This document shows positions 13,209-27,100 of a DNA stretch of 64,000 nt, piece by piece. The stretch is from Lophius americanus (Eukaryota; Chordata; Actinopteri; Lophiiformes; Lophiidae): the NCBI GenBank assembly GCA_037951165.1, contig JBBDHG010000106.1, forward strand, positions 543,501 to 607,500, in the 5' to 3' direction. The notes under the pieces were generated by a model. It was given only the letters and a program-made list of their open reading frames with translations, ran no database searches and was not told the DNA's origin. Within the stretch, counting starts at the first letter, position 1, and each line of letters starts with the position of its first letter. The position numbers were made by a program, and so were the translations under genes.

Positions 13209-13470
13209 AACACATACAAAACATGTGTTTGTATGTGTGTGTGTCTGTCCGTGTGTGTACATGTGTGTGTTTGTATGTGTGTGTGTGTGTAGTTGTACAT
13301 GTGTATTTATTTAGTTGTACAGTACAGGTGTATTTATGTATTTGTACAGTACATTTGTATTTATGTATTTATACAGTAAATGTGTATTTATGTATTTGTA
13401 CACATGAATTTATGTATTTGTACATGTGTATTTATAAAGTACATGTGTATTTAAGTAGTTATTTGACCCC
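13209..13470. repeat. (TG)n microsatellite and ATTTATGTATTTGTACA minisatellite
   Basis: TGTGTGTG runs at 13216-13290 are followed by about seven degenerate copies of a TGTATTTATGTATTTGTACA-type unit up to about 13450. This directly abuts the truncated 5' end of LINE copy 1. Confidence 0.8.
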
Positions 13471-15240
13471 TGATGCATAAAGAAGTTACGGTTTCCCCTT
13501 CTTAAAACCTCAAATATAAAACTTTTATTGTTGAACAAATGTGATCGATTGTCAGAGCCCTCAAATCCTCTGCCAGGGGTCAGGGGTCAGATGGAGGCGC
13601 AGTGACCTGTGATGACAGCTAGCAGCATGAGGAGTGAAGCTCCTCAACAGACCAGCATGCGTCGTTGTTGGTCAGAAGAAGGGGAACCGAACATTAGACG
13701 GTGACGAGAGTGACAGGAGGAGGTGATGTCGTTGCCGTGGAGACGTTCATCCGTGAGGCACGGATGTTCACGCCGCGGCTCAGCACAAACTGGACCCGCC
13801 TCCCTGTCCGTCGGACGGCGCTGAGGTGACCCTCATAAATAAATGATCGGAGTGAAGCTTCTTGTGTGGGAAACGGACGTGGAGTGATTTCACAGAAGGT
13901 TAACGGCTTCTAGATGAGGTGAGATGTTTGTTGCGGTTTCTCCCACAGGAAGTCAGCACCGAAGAGAAAAGGTCCAACCCACTCCTCCATCACAGAGGAG
14001 AGATGTTCCTCTATGATTTTTTTAGTTCTACGGTCCTGGCCGTGTTCAGAGATCAATGAAGGTTCTAGACTTTCCCCTTTTGCAACTCTTCACACCTTCA
14101 TGTCCCTCATGCATCGTCTGCTACATGAAGGGGGTGGGGCCTATCACAGCTAAGACTGTGCAAGAGGAGGGGTTTAACCTAGACATGTTTCCAACCGGGC
14201 CACTTGTGGGAGATCCCATCCTGAGGGCGTAGTTCTAACCCTGACGCGACCAGAATCCGTTCCAGCAACTTCTCGATTCTCTTTCCTTCAAAACCAAGCC
14301 CCAATAAAAAAAGAAACAGAAGATTGACGTTTGATGCATCCCCCGCCCCCCCACCACTGCTCCACCTGACCCACTCAGCTGTGACAGCTCTGCAGCTTCC
14401 CCACCGGGTTCTGCTCGCCTCCCTTACCCCACCCACCTCCACCACCACCTCGACTCACCCTCTGATCGATGGTGCACCCTGAGGATTTTTTTTAATTGAG
14501 CGTCTCTGGTGGGCGGGGGACGCTTTAATGAGATCGTTTAATGGGTCCTTTTTCACCCTGACCTTTGAGGTTCTGCTCTACAGGTGTCCATCCACTCTCT
14601 GAACAGGAACGTACGGGCCCGTAGGCCCAGACGAGTCCCGGCTCACCAGGATCCACTGCAGAGCCTGACATTTCCATCTGAACCTCACCCACTCCATGTT
14701 CGTCTGAGCCCCCCCACAGGTTCTGGTGGTCCTATCAGCAGCAACAGACTTCAGCTGGATCAGCGGGGGGTTCTGTGGTCACATGAATGAATGATGGACA
14801 AGATCTTGTTCTGGTTCCTGAAATATCTGCTACGCTCCATCTGTTCTGTTCCTGTAGCTGTTTGTTTGGTTCTGGTTCTGGAGCCAGAATCTGTTTTTGC
14901 CACAGCAGAGAGGAGTCCTCAGTAATCATGCTGAAGAGGAAAACATACCAGCTTAAGAAAGTCCACTTGAAGGTCTTCCTACAGAACCACTGCCCTCTGG
15001 AGCGGACCTCCAGCAGCATTAGTATTCTGCTGGAGTCCAGTTTCAAAGTGCCTGAGAGCCGTTCATCCAGAACTTTAATGCTGCTGATGTGGATGAACCA
15101 TCACTTCCTGCCTGCCGATCCAAAACACTCATTATCAACATCATAAGTCGGACACTTGTCTTCACATCACACTAGCACCGGCCAATCAGCTCGGACACTG
15201 TGGTACTGGTTCTGGCCAGGGGTTGATTTTCCCTACTATT
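13471..15240. other. Intergenic; no gene recognised
   Basis: The sequence is mixed, without a long frame that looks coding, without recognised protein motifs and without tandem structure. Short frames occur on both strands in equal measure. It lies between the 5' ends of stxbp5l and the 3' end of gtf2e1. Confidence 0.5.
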
Positions 15241-17735
15241 AAATAATAAATGGTAAATGGACTGTACTTATGTAGCACTTTTACAACACGAGTCAACATT
15301 AGCCCATCCACACAAACAAACATTCAGACAAAGATTCACAAACAAAGATTCACACATCCACACACACATTGACACACATTCACATAAACATTGACACACA
15401 TTGACACACATTGACACACGTTCACAAAAACATTGACACAAACATTGACACACATTGACACACATTGACACACGTTCACATAAACATTGACACACATTGA
15501 CACACACATTGACACACATTGACACACGTTCACAAAAACATTGACACAAACATTGACACACATTGACACACGTTCACATAAACATTGACACACATTGACA
15601 CACATTGACACATGTTCACATAAACATTGACACACATTGACACACATTGACACACATTGACACACATTGACACACGTTCACAAAAACATTGACACAAACA
15701 TTGACACACATTGACACACGTTCACATAAACATTGACACACATTGACACACATTGACACATGTTCACATAAACATTGACACACATTGACACACGTTCACA
15801 TAAACATTGACACAAACATTCACACACATTGACACACATTGACACACATTGACACACGTTCACATAAACATTGACACACATTGACACACATTGACACACG
15901 TTCACATAAACATTGACACAAACATTCACACACATTGACACACGTTCACATAAACATTGACACAAACATTGACACACATTGACACACATTGACACACGTT
16001 CACATAAACATTGACATAAACATTGACACACATTGACACACATTGACACACGTTCACATAAACATTGACACACATTGACACACATTCACACACATTGACA
16101 CACGTTCACAAAAACATTGACACACATTGACACACGTTCACATAAACATTGACACACATTGACACACACATTGACACACATTGACACACGTTCACAAAAA
16201 CATTGACACAAACATTGACACACATTGACACACGTTCACATAAACATTGACACAAACATTCACACACATTGACACACGTTCACATAAACATTGACACAAA
16301 CATTGACACACATTGACACACGTTCACATAAACATTGACACAAACATTGACACACATTGACACACATTGACACACGTTCACATAAACATTGACACAAACA
16401 TTCACACACATTGACACACGTTCACATAAACATTGACACAAACATTGACACACATTGACACACATTGACACACGTTCACATAAACATTGACATAAACATT
16501 GACACACATTGACACACATTGACACACGTTCACATAAACATTGACACACATTGACACACACATTCACACACATTGACACACGTTCAAAAAAACATTGACA
16601 CACATTGACACACATTGACACACGTTCACATAAACATTGACACACATTGACACACACATTGACACACATTGACACACATTGACACACATTGACACACATT
16701 GACACACGTTCACAAAAACATTGACACAAACATTGACACACATTGACACACGTTCACATAAACATTGACACAAACATTCACACACATTGACACACGTTCA
16801 CATAAACATTGACACAAACATTGACACACATTGACACACATTGACACACGTTCACATAAACATTGACACAAACATTGACACACATTGACACACATTGACA
16901 CACGTTCACATAAACATTGACACAAACATTCACACACATTGACACACGTTCACATAAACATTGACACACATTGACACACATTGACACACGTTCACATAAA
17001 CATTGACACACATTGACACACATTGACACACGTTCACATAAACATTGACACACATTGACACACACATTCACACACATTGACACACGTTCACAAAAACATT
17101 GACACACATTGACACACATTGACACACATTGACACACGTTCACATAAACATTGACACACATTGACACACACATTGACACACATTGACACACGTTCACAAA
17201 AACATTGACACAAACATTGACACACATTGACACACGTTCACATAAACATTGACACAAACATTCACACACATTGACACACGTTCACATAAACATTGACACA
17301 AACATTGACACACATTGACACACATTGACACACGTTCACATAAACATTGACACAAACATTCACACACATTGACACACGTTCACATAAACATTGACACAAA
17401 CATTGACACACATTGACACACATTGACACACGTTCACATAAACATTGACACAAACATTCACACACATTGACACACATTCACATAAACATTGACACAAACA
17501 TTCACACAGTGATGGTAGAAGCCGCCATGAAGGCGTCACATGTTCATCAGGATCCGTAAACATTCACACCATCATTCATTCACCAGCGGAACAACCATCA
17601 GGAGAATCTTAGGGTTCAGCATCTCAAGGACACTTGACATGTGGACTACAGTGGATGGGGATGGAACCATCAACCTTCAGATAAGTGAGCAATCACTCTA
17701 CCAACTGAGCCCCACAACCAGTGGCTCTAATGAGA
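15241..17735 (-). mobile_element. tRNA-headed SINE with a massively expanded interior
   Basis: The right end carries a tRNA-like head on the minus strand: an A-box-like GGCTCAGTTGGTAGAGTG at about 17694-17711 and a B-box-like GGTTCCATCC at 17659-17668, about 35 bp apart, as expected for an internal RNA polymerase III promoter. The body contains CCATGAAGGCG and TGGACTACAGTGGATGGGGA, typical of a widespread fish SINE. The left end (15241-15300) is the matching tail, on the minus strand …GTGCTACATAAGTACAGTCC then ATTTACCATTTA. Between the head/body and the tail, the part that normally holds a few ACACATTCACA copies has grown to about 2.2 kb. A normal copy would be a few hundred bases. Confidence 0.7.
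15300..17510. repeat. 12 bp-based CATTGACACACA minisatellite inside the SINE
   Basis: The core CATTGACACACA (12 bp) alternates with CGTTCACATAAA and CATTGACACAAA variants, forming larger repeated blocks. Every frame on the minus strand stays open for long stretches (CQCLCERVSMCVNV-like), because all unit variants keep a period of 12. These are not proteins. Confidence 0.97.
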
Positions 17736-19600
17736 AGATCCTCATCAGAAGATGACTTCACTCATCCTCTCCAGGGAGGAACCCTCAGCATGGAGGACAT
17801 GCCAGCAGGTCTGAGATGGAGCGGATAAAGACTGGAACCATGTTCAGCGCTGTGGAAGAAACATTTGACCTACGTCTGATTTCTGATAAGGTGGGATTGT
17901 TAAAATCTCACAACCTACTTTTGAAATGTCTTCATTATAATTATTGGACAAATAATACGCATTAATACCTGGTTCCTGCTGGACTGGATCCCCCAAGACC
18001 TGATCACCTCCAGCCCTGTTCAACCACACCATCACTGAAGATAGACCTTCTGCAGAAGCAGGACGTTGTCCCACAGGTCTCACCTACTGCCCACTATGCC
18101 AAAATCTACAGGAATTGCAGCTGCTGATTGAGATCAATCAGTCTGGGAAAGGTTCCACAGACTTTTCTAAGGTTATGGTTCTCCACAGATCCACAGGGAG
18201 AGACATCATCTACACATGGAGAAGACCTGGAACCCTGGATCTTCCCAGAAGTTGACCACCTTTTAGAAGTCCTCCAAGATCACAGTGGAAAATCATTCAG
18301 GAGGTCGGAGAAGATCCAGAGAGAACATCAAGGGACCTGCAGGTCTCTCTAACCTCAATAAAGGTCAGAGGTCATGGCTCCATGTTCAATAGACACCGGG
18401 CTAAAATGGCCTCTTGGGAGAATGTTGAGGAGGAAGCCACCACTGACCAACATGAGAACATGAAGGCTGGTCTGAATTTACCCACAACACACCTTGATGG
18501 CCCATGGTGACAACACAACTGTCGACTAGAAGAACATCAGACCTACGACCAACATGGACGTGGAATGTTGAGGAGATGATCTGATGCTTCAGGACCAGGA
18601 CGACTCGCCATCATAGAGGGAAACATGGATTCTACTGAAGGAGAATGTCAGGTCATCAGTCCTTGATGTCAACAGGCTGTCGGAATATCGGTCTGAGGTC
18701 ATCGGTTAGTAAATCCACCTCAGAATGTCTCCTTGTCAAAGTCTGGATCTGAACATCGCTGAGATGCTGTGGTGGACCTGGAGCCCTTAAAGATGCTGTG
18801 GTGGACCTGAAGCCCTCTAAGACGCTATGGTGGACCTGAAGCCCTCTGAGATGCTGGGGTGGACCCGAGAAAATCAGTCCCTGCTCACTAAGCCTCGAGT
18901 GTTTCTGCACTGAAGCAATCCTGGAGAGAAGAGTGGACCAAGAGTTCTCCACAGTGGTATCAGGGACGGACCTCCAGCTCCAGTGTTTGGTTCCAGTTGC
19001 TGCTGCTGAAGGAGTGAAACCAGTCCAGTTATAATCACACAAGATGTGTTAGATGTAACTTTATGTTTGTTTACCTGACTGTTAGGACATCCAGCTTCTT
19101 CTTTGTCTTGTTTGTAAGACATGTCTGCGTCCCCTCCTCATTTCTTCTTCGTGTTTCCTCCCCTGACTCCGCCCCTTTTGATTCCCTCACAGGAGAGGTC
19201 AGTACTTCCTTCTTCTACTTTGAGTTATTATGCATAGGCATCCTTTTATTTATTTTGGTTATTGGCGTTTTTTCTCGTGGAACATTTTGAGTTGTTAAAT
19301 TCTTATGTAAGAAGAATTTTGATATATTCATTCATTAATTATATTTATTTTTAAGACGTTAATGAGGTTCATTCTTTGTTTTCAGTTTAATTTAGTGAAG
19401 CGCTGCAGGGATGAATGCATGTGAACTGTGGAACATGTACTTTTGTCTTGAGAGTAGAGAGCCTGTGTTTAACCCTGCTTCTTTTGGACTCAGAGGAGAC
19501 AAAACTGTAGAACAATAATGTTGATTTTTTGACAGAACTGGACAGAACCGATTAAGTTCGGGGTTCTGATTTAAGTATGACATCAGAGGGAGAACTGTGT
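17736..19600. other. Intergenic; small 33-35 bp repeat, no gene recognised
   Basis: At about 18765-18860 a unit containing GATGCTGTGGTGGACCTGAA is repeated about four times with changes. The rest is unique-looking sequence without a convincing exon. 19300-19360 is AT-rich. Confidence 0.5.
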
Positions 19601-19630
19601 CTTGACCCTAGATTATGATTATATTAAGTC

Positions 19631-19692
19631 TAATATAATTTATATAATCTATTATCATTATTGTATGATAATAGATTATATAAATTATATTA
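19631..19692. repeat. Perfect 28 bp inverted repeat (hairpin) in AT-rich DNA
   Basis: 19631-19658 and 19665-19692 are exact reverse complements, separated by the 6-base loop TATTGT. The stem is almost pure A/T and lies in a stretch (19600-19860) of related TATATAGATTATATTATATGA repeats. It could extrude as a cruciform or fold in RNA. Boundaries were checked base by base; the pairing stops at 19630/19693 (C opposite T). Confidence 0.95.
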
Positions 19693-19914
19693 TATAATAG
19701 ATTATTATATATTATATGATTATAGATTATATAAATTAAGATAATTGATTATATAGATCATATTATATGATAATGGATTATATAGATTATTACGATTAGA
19801 GATTTTATAGTTATGTTATGTGATTATAAACTATATAGATTATATTATATGATTATAGACTGTAGAATGGCTGCTTCAGTTTACATCCTGTCAGCTGGAC
19901 CTGAAGGCTTAGCT

Positions 19915-20800
19915 GTAAACAACACACACATAATAAACACAGCCACGCTCACACACACATTATAAACACAGCCACTCACACACACACACATACTATAAAC
20001 ACAGCCACTCACACACACACACATACTATAAACACAGCCACTCACACACAATATAAACACAGCCACTTCACACACACACACAAACACACACAATATAAAC
20101 ACAGCCACACACACAATGTAAACAGTTACACACAAAATATGAACACAGCCAAACACACAAACAGAATATAAACAGTCACACACACACACAGAATATAAAC
20201 ACAGTCTCCCACACAATGTAAACAGTAACACACAAAATATGAACACAGCCAAACACACAAACAGAATATAAACAGTCACACACACACACAGAATATAAAC
20301 ACAGTCTCCCACACAATATAAACACTGTCACATAATATAGACAAAGTCACACATAATATAAACACATTCATACACACACAATATGAACACAGCCACACAA
20401 ACACAAACACCGTAATAATCAGCCACTCACTCCAACACAACATAAACAAACAGACACACGCACACAATATAAACACAGCCACTCAAATACACAATATAAT
20501 CACAGCCATGCACACACACACACAATATAAACACAGCCGCTAACACACACAAAAATATAAACATAGCGGCTCACACTTACAATATAAACAGGCAAGCACA
20601 CACACACACACACACAGACACATATAAACACGGTCACACACAATATATAAACCCTGCCACAAACACACAATACAAACAGTGACACACACAATCTAAACAC
20701 AATCCTACACACAATATAAACACAGTCACACACAATATAAACAGTAATACACATACAATATAAACACAGTCGCACACACAATATAAACACAGGTACACAC
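19915..20800. repeat. CA-rich ~24 bp minisatellite (ACACAATATAAACACAGCCA)
   Basis: Variants of CACACACAATATAAACACAG plus CCAC repeat for about 0.9 kb, mixed with short (CA)n runs. One block, about 20106-20320, contains a ~108 bp higher-order duplication (ACAGTCTCCCACACAATGTA and its neighbourhood recurs). It lies a few hundred bases past the gtf2e1 stop codon on that gene's 3' side. Confidence 0.9.
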
Positions 20801-21184
20801 ATCCATCAGAGAAATGAGTCAGGAAGCAGAAAACATGAGCTTGTATCATCAGTTGTATTCAAAACTGAGACGTGTCAACACCTCCACGTTTTCCAACCCT
20901 CCTCTGATTACGGCAGTTATAAAAACATATGAGAAAGGATTCCAGTCAACCTGTGATGAACATTAACCTGCTCAGATGGCTGAGGAGGACAGAACAGTAG
21001 AGGGGATCAGTCAATACTGTCAAGGCAAACACTCAGTCCTCTGAGGTCTTCTTCATCTGGAGACATTGGTGTCTGCAGATACGCCTCGGATTCTCCTTCA
21101 CGATTAACACTATAACTCCAATAACAGTTTATGTATGAGTCTGTAACTGTGTGTGTGCGGACATGATCTCAGAAGGACATGAGC
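20801..21184 (-). other. 3' flank / probable 3' UTR of gtf2e1
   Basis: This is sequence 3' of the gtf2e1 stop codon on the minus strand. I find no canonical AATAAA or ATTAAA here; a CATAAA variant lies near 21127-21134. The CA array begins right after it. Confidence 0.35.
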
Positions 21185-24100
21185 TCAGAACATCATGTCC
21201 TGGAAGAGGCTCTGTCCCATTTCGATGTAGGCCTCCTTCTCCTGAGCAGACATCTGCTTGACTAGCTCGGGCCTCTGGCTGACCTCTCTGTATGAGCAGG
21301 ACCGGCCACCCACCATCACCATGGGTTCATCCCCCACCTCCTCAAAGTCGTCATCTTCATCTTCTTCTTCCTCCTGGTTGTTCCGATGCTGAGCAGCAGC
21401 AGGAGGAAGGTTGGAAGGAGAGTCATCGTCTGATTCGCTGGTGTCGCTGTCAGAGTCACTGGCATTCACTGAGGCGGCGGTCAGCCCCCTGCTGTTAGAG
21501 CTCACTCCACCCGCACCTCCACCTGCCACGGCCCTCTTCTCATGGATCAGCAGGGCCCGCATCACTTCCTCATTTTCATCCGCCTGTCCGGCACCACCTT
21601 TCCCATCCTGGGCTCCAGCAGCACTGTCTCCATCTGTGGAAACAAAACAAAACAGGAAAACAACAAGAAACACAAGCCATTAGATGAGAAACAAGTTCAC
21701 TGGTGACGTCATTCAGTCTGTGACGTCATACCATCTGTGACGTCATACCATCTGTGACGTCATACCGTCTCTGACGTCATACCGTCTCTGACGTCATTCC
21801 GTCTGTGTTGTCATTGTATTTGGTGACGTCATTCCGTCTGTGATGTCATTCTTTCTGGTGATGTCATTCCGTCTATGTCAATATTGTGTTTGGTGACGTC
21901 ATTCCGTCTTTGATGTCACTCTGTCTGTGAAGCCATTTCTTCTGGTGACGTCATTCCGTCTGTGTCATCATTGTATTTAGTGACGTCAATCTGTCTGTGA
22001 TGTCATTCCTTCTGGTTGCTTCATTCTGTCTGTGTCATCATTGTATTTGGTGACGTCATTCTGTCTGTGATGTCATTTTTCTGGTTGCGTCATTCCGTCT
22101 GTGTCATCATTGTATTTGGTGAACGTCATTTTGTCTGTGACGTCATTCTGTATGTGAAGTAATTCCTTCTGGTGACGTCATTCCGTCTGTGTCATCATTG
22201 TATTTGGTGACGTCATTCTGTCTGTGAGGTCATTCTGTATGTGACGTCATTCTGTCTGTGAGGTCATTCTGTATGTGACGTCATTCTGTATGTGACGTCA
22301 TTCTGTCTGTGTCATCATTGTATTTGGTGAAGCCATTCTGTCTGTGATGTCATTCTGTCTGTGACGCCATTCCATCTTTGAGGTCATTCCGTCTGTGATG
22401 TAATTCTGTCTGTGACGTCATTGTATTTGGTGACGTCATTCCGCCTGTGATGTCATTCTGTCTGTGACGCCATTCTGTCTTTGAGGTCATTCCGTTTGTG
22501 ATGTCATAACGTCTTGGATTTCATTCCGTCTGTAACGTCATTCCTTCTGGTGACGTCATACCGCTTGTGACGCCATACCGCCTGTGACGTAATTTCTTCT
22601 GGTGACGTCAGTCTGCCTGTGTCATCATTCTGTCTGTGATGTCATTCTGTGATGTCTTGGACGCTAGATACTTGTCGGCGCTTGGATGTTGACTTACGGT
22701 TCTTGATGGAGTCCGGCTCGCTGTAGGCTCCCTGCACCGTGCTGTGGGTCAACCAGACGGGCCTCTCCTTTGGGGTCTTGCCCTCGCTGGCTTGCTTCTG
22801 TTGTTCATCCTGCTCCTCCATGCTGATCACCACATTCTGGGTGTACAGGTCAGCGTAGGACGAGCCTTTATTGGACCAGGCCTCACGATGGGGGCCACCG
22901 GCAGCGTTTGCACCAGACGCTAGATTCCGTTCACGACTAGAGGAGAGATTCAGAGAAAGTGAATGAAATAACCTTCAACAGCAGAACCAAACACATGAGA
23001 GACCAGGAGCCCATCATGCAGCTCAACTGGACCAGTGATGCAACCTAATTGAGGGTAATTCAACTGTGGTCGAAACGGTTCCTAATATCCGAGTTAATCT
23101 GTCTCAGAGAATATTTCCAATGAGATGCTTTGGTCCTGATCTCAGTTTTATGTACTAAAGAATATTAGATTCCATTTGGGTCAAACAGGAAGTCGCTGCA
23201 CTTGGTCTCCTTGGTGCATTGTGGTGAGCGAACCTGACCTCTGTTTGAGGGCAGGGATTTCAGAAGGCTCCGGCTCGAGCAGGTCATGGGACAGGTTCAC
23301 GTCCTCAGTCTCACGCAGCAGAACATAGATGGGTTCTATCTGCTCATTGAAGCGGGCCACCAGGGTTCTGGCATCAGGACAGACGGATTCATCCTCCTCT
23401 ACCTCCGTCTGGCAAAAAGTACAGCGGAACATACCTGTGGTTGATGAAAGAGCAGGTCAAACCCGTCAGAGTGGACAAACAGAAAACCTGCTGTCAGAGG
23501 ACAGGAAATAAAATGTGGGACAAGGTCAGCAACTTCAGTATCTCAGAGCGAGATTGACATTCAAGTACAAGTTAACTTCTGACACCTGGATCTTACAGTA
23601 ACGGGACAGATAGGGTTTGAAATCCACCATCTCTGTGACACTCCGTGGTCCCTACGGCACAGATCCTTCACCGTTTCTAAACCCTTCAACGACTGATCTC
23701 TATTCAACGGTACGTAACGAATGTTCCTTGTTCAACGATACATAACGAATGTTCGTTGTTCAACGGTTTATAATGACTGATCCTTATTCAACAGTACATA
23801 ACGACTGATCATTATTCAACGATACATAACGTCTGATCCTTATTCAACGGTACGTAACGACTGATCCTAAAGGATCCCGATGAATGTGATGTGAGAGGGC
23901 GTAGTTTCAGAGCCCGTCCATTCATCTCCAATCCTTTCTCTGCAGCACCACAAAGGTGAAGGACCAAGCTGAGGACGGTCATGAATAATTAATTACCTGT
24001 CATTGGGTCAAAGAGCTGGTTTGCCTCCAAATCAGTGAAGGTGGAAAAGCAGCAGGGGCAGCGGAAGGATGCCCGGTTGGTGGAGTCTCGCTCATCGGTC

Positions 24101-27100
24101 TCGATACGACGTCGCATGTGATCCAGTTTATACTTGACCACGTTAACCAAAACCCTGAAAAGAGAAGGCTTTACAACAACAATAACCAACTGTACTTGAA
24201 AAAAACTACAATAACCACCTTCATGAGGTAAACAACATTAACCACTTGTAGTTAAGGAGAGTAAACACAGCAATAACCACCTGTACTTGAAGTAAACACA
24301 ACAATAACCACCTGTAGTTGATGAAGTAAAAACAACAATAACAACCTGTAGTTCATGAAGTAAACACTACAATAACCACCTGTAGTTGATTAAGTAAAAA
24401 CAACAATAAGAACCTGTAGTTCATGAAGTAAACACTACAATAACCACCTGTAGTTCATGAAGTAAACACTACAATAACCACCTGTAGTTGATTAAGTAAA
24501 AACAACAATAACCATCTGTAGTTCATGAAGTAAAAACAAAAATAACCATCTGTAGATCATGAAGTAAAAACAACAATAACCATCTGTAGTTCATGAAGTA
24601 AAAACAACAATAACCACCTGTAGTTCATGAAGTAAAAACAACAATAACCATCTGTAGTTCATGAAGTAAAAACAACAATAACCATCTGTAGTTCATGAAG
24701 TAAAAACAACCTTAACCACCTGTAGTTCATGAAGTAAAAACAACAATAACCATCTGTAGTTCATGAAGTAAAAACAACCTTAACCACCTGTAGTTCATGA
24801 AGTAAAAACAACAATAACCATCTGTAGTTCATGAAGTAAAAACAACAATAACCATCTGTAGTTCATGAAGTAAAAACAACAATAACCATCTGTAGTTCAT
24901 GAAGTAAAAACAACAATAACCACCTGTTGTTGATGACGTAAACACAAAAATAAAGTAAACGACATAACCACCTGTAGTGGATTATGTAAACACAACATTA
25001 AATACCTGTAGTTCATGAAGTAAAAAAACAATAACCACCTGTCGTTGATTACGTAAACACAAAAATAACCACCTGTAGTTGAAGTAAACAGCAATAACCA
25101 CCTGTAGTTGATACAGAAAACAGAAAAATAACCACCTGTAGTTGATGTTGTAAACAAAACAATAACAACTTGTAGTTGATGACAAAAACACAACAATAAA
25201 CACCTGTAGTTGATGACGTAAACACAACAATAACCACCTGTAGTTGTTGAAGTAAACACAACAATAACCACCTGTACTTGAAGTAAACACAGCAATAAAC
25301 ACCTGTTATTGATCAAGTAAAAACAATTACCTCCTGTAGCTTATGTAAACAACACAATAACCAACTGTAGTTCCAGTTAACAACAATAACAAACTGTAGT
25401 TGAAGTAAACAACAATAACCACCTTTAGTTGAAGTAAACAACAATAACCACCTGTAGTTGAAGTAAACAACAATAACCACCTGTAGTTGATTACGTAAAC
25501 ACAAAAACCAGCTGTAGTTGATGACGTAAACACAACAATAACTACCTGTAGTTGATGACAAAAACACAACAATAACCACTTGTAGTTGATGACAAAAACA
25601 CAACAATAACCACCTGTAGTTGAAGTAAACACAACAATAACCACCTGTAGTTGATGACGTAAACACAAAAATAAAGTAAACGACAATAAATACCTGTAGT
25701 GGATTAAGTAAACACAATAACCACCTGTAGTTGATTATGTAAACACAACATTAAATACCTGTAGTTCATGAAGTAAAAAAACAATAACCACCTGTCGTTG
25801 ATTACGTAAACACAATAACCACCTGTAGTTGAAGTAAACAACAATAACCACCTGTAGTTGATACAGAAAACAGAAAAATAACCACCTGTAGTTGATGTTG
25901 TAAACAAAACAATAACAACTTGTAGTTGATGACAAAAACACAACAATAAACACCTGTAATTGATGACGTAAACACACCAATAACCACCTGTAGTTGTTGA
26001 AGTAAATTACAAAAATATCCAATTGTAGTTGTTGAAGTAAACACAACAATAACCACTTGTAGTTGAAGTAAACAACAATAACCACCTGTAGTTGAAGTAA
26101 ACAACAATAACCACCTGTAGTTGATTACGTAAACACAAAAACCAGCTGTAGTTGGTGACGTAAACACAACAATAACTACCTGTAGTTGATGAAGTAAACA
26201 CAACAATAACCTCCTGTAGTTGATGACGTGAACACAAAAATAAAGTTAACGACAATAAAAACCTGTAGTGGATTAAGTAAACACAATAACCACCTGTAGT
26301 TGATGAAGTAAACAGAAGAACCATCTGTAGTTGATGAAGTAAACACAACAATAAACACCTGTAGTTGAAGTAAACAACAATAACCAGCTGTAGTTGATTA
26401 CGTAAACACAATAACCAACTGTAGTTGATTATGTAAACAACAATAACCACCTGTACTTGTAGTAAATACAGCAATAACTACCTGTAGTTGATTACGTAAA
26501 CACAATAACCAACTGTCGTTGATTATGTAAACAACAATAAACACCTGTAGTTGAAGTAAACAACAATAACCACCTGTAGTTGATTACGTAAACACAATAA
26601 CCAACTGTAGTTGATTATGTAAACAACAAAAACCACCTGTAGTTGAAGTAAACAACAATAACCAGCTGTAGTTGGTGACGTAAACACAACAATAACCACC
26701 TGTGGTTGATGAAGTAATCACAATAAACACGTGTAGTTGATGACGTAAACACAACAATAACGACATGTAGTTGATGAAGTAAACACAACAATAACCACCT
26801 GTAGTTGATGAAGTAAACAAAACAATAACCACCTGTAGTTGATGAAGTAAAGACAAGTACCAGCTGTAGTTGATCAAGGAAAAAAAACAATAACCACATG
26901 TATTTCATAAAGTAAACAACAATAACAGCCTGTAGTTGATTACGTAAACACAACAATAACCACCTATAGTTGAGGAAGTAAAAACAACAATATCAACCGT
27001 AGTTGATTCCGTGAACACAAGAACCACCTGTCGTTGATTACGTAAACACTAAAATAACCACCTGTAGTTGAAGTAAACAACAATAACCACCTGTAGTTGA

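Noticed and set aside
15268..17563. Cysteine-rich frames (CQCLCERVSMCVNV) resembling metallothionein- or keratin-associated-like proteins
   Set aside because: Cysteine comes from TGT in the minus-strand GTGTGTCAATG repeat; it is an array artefact.
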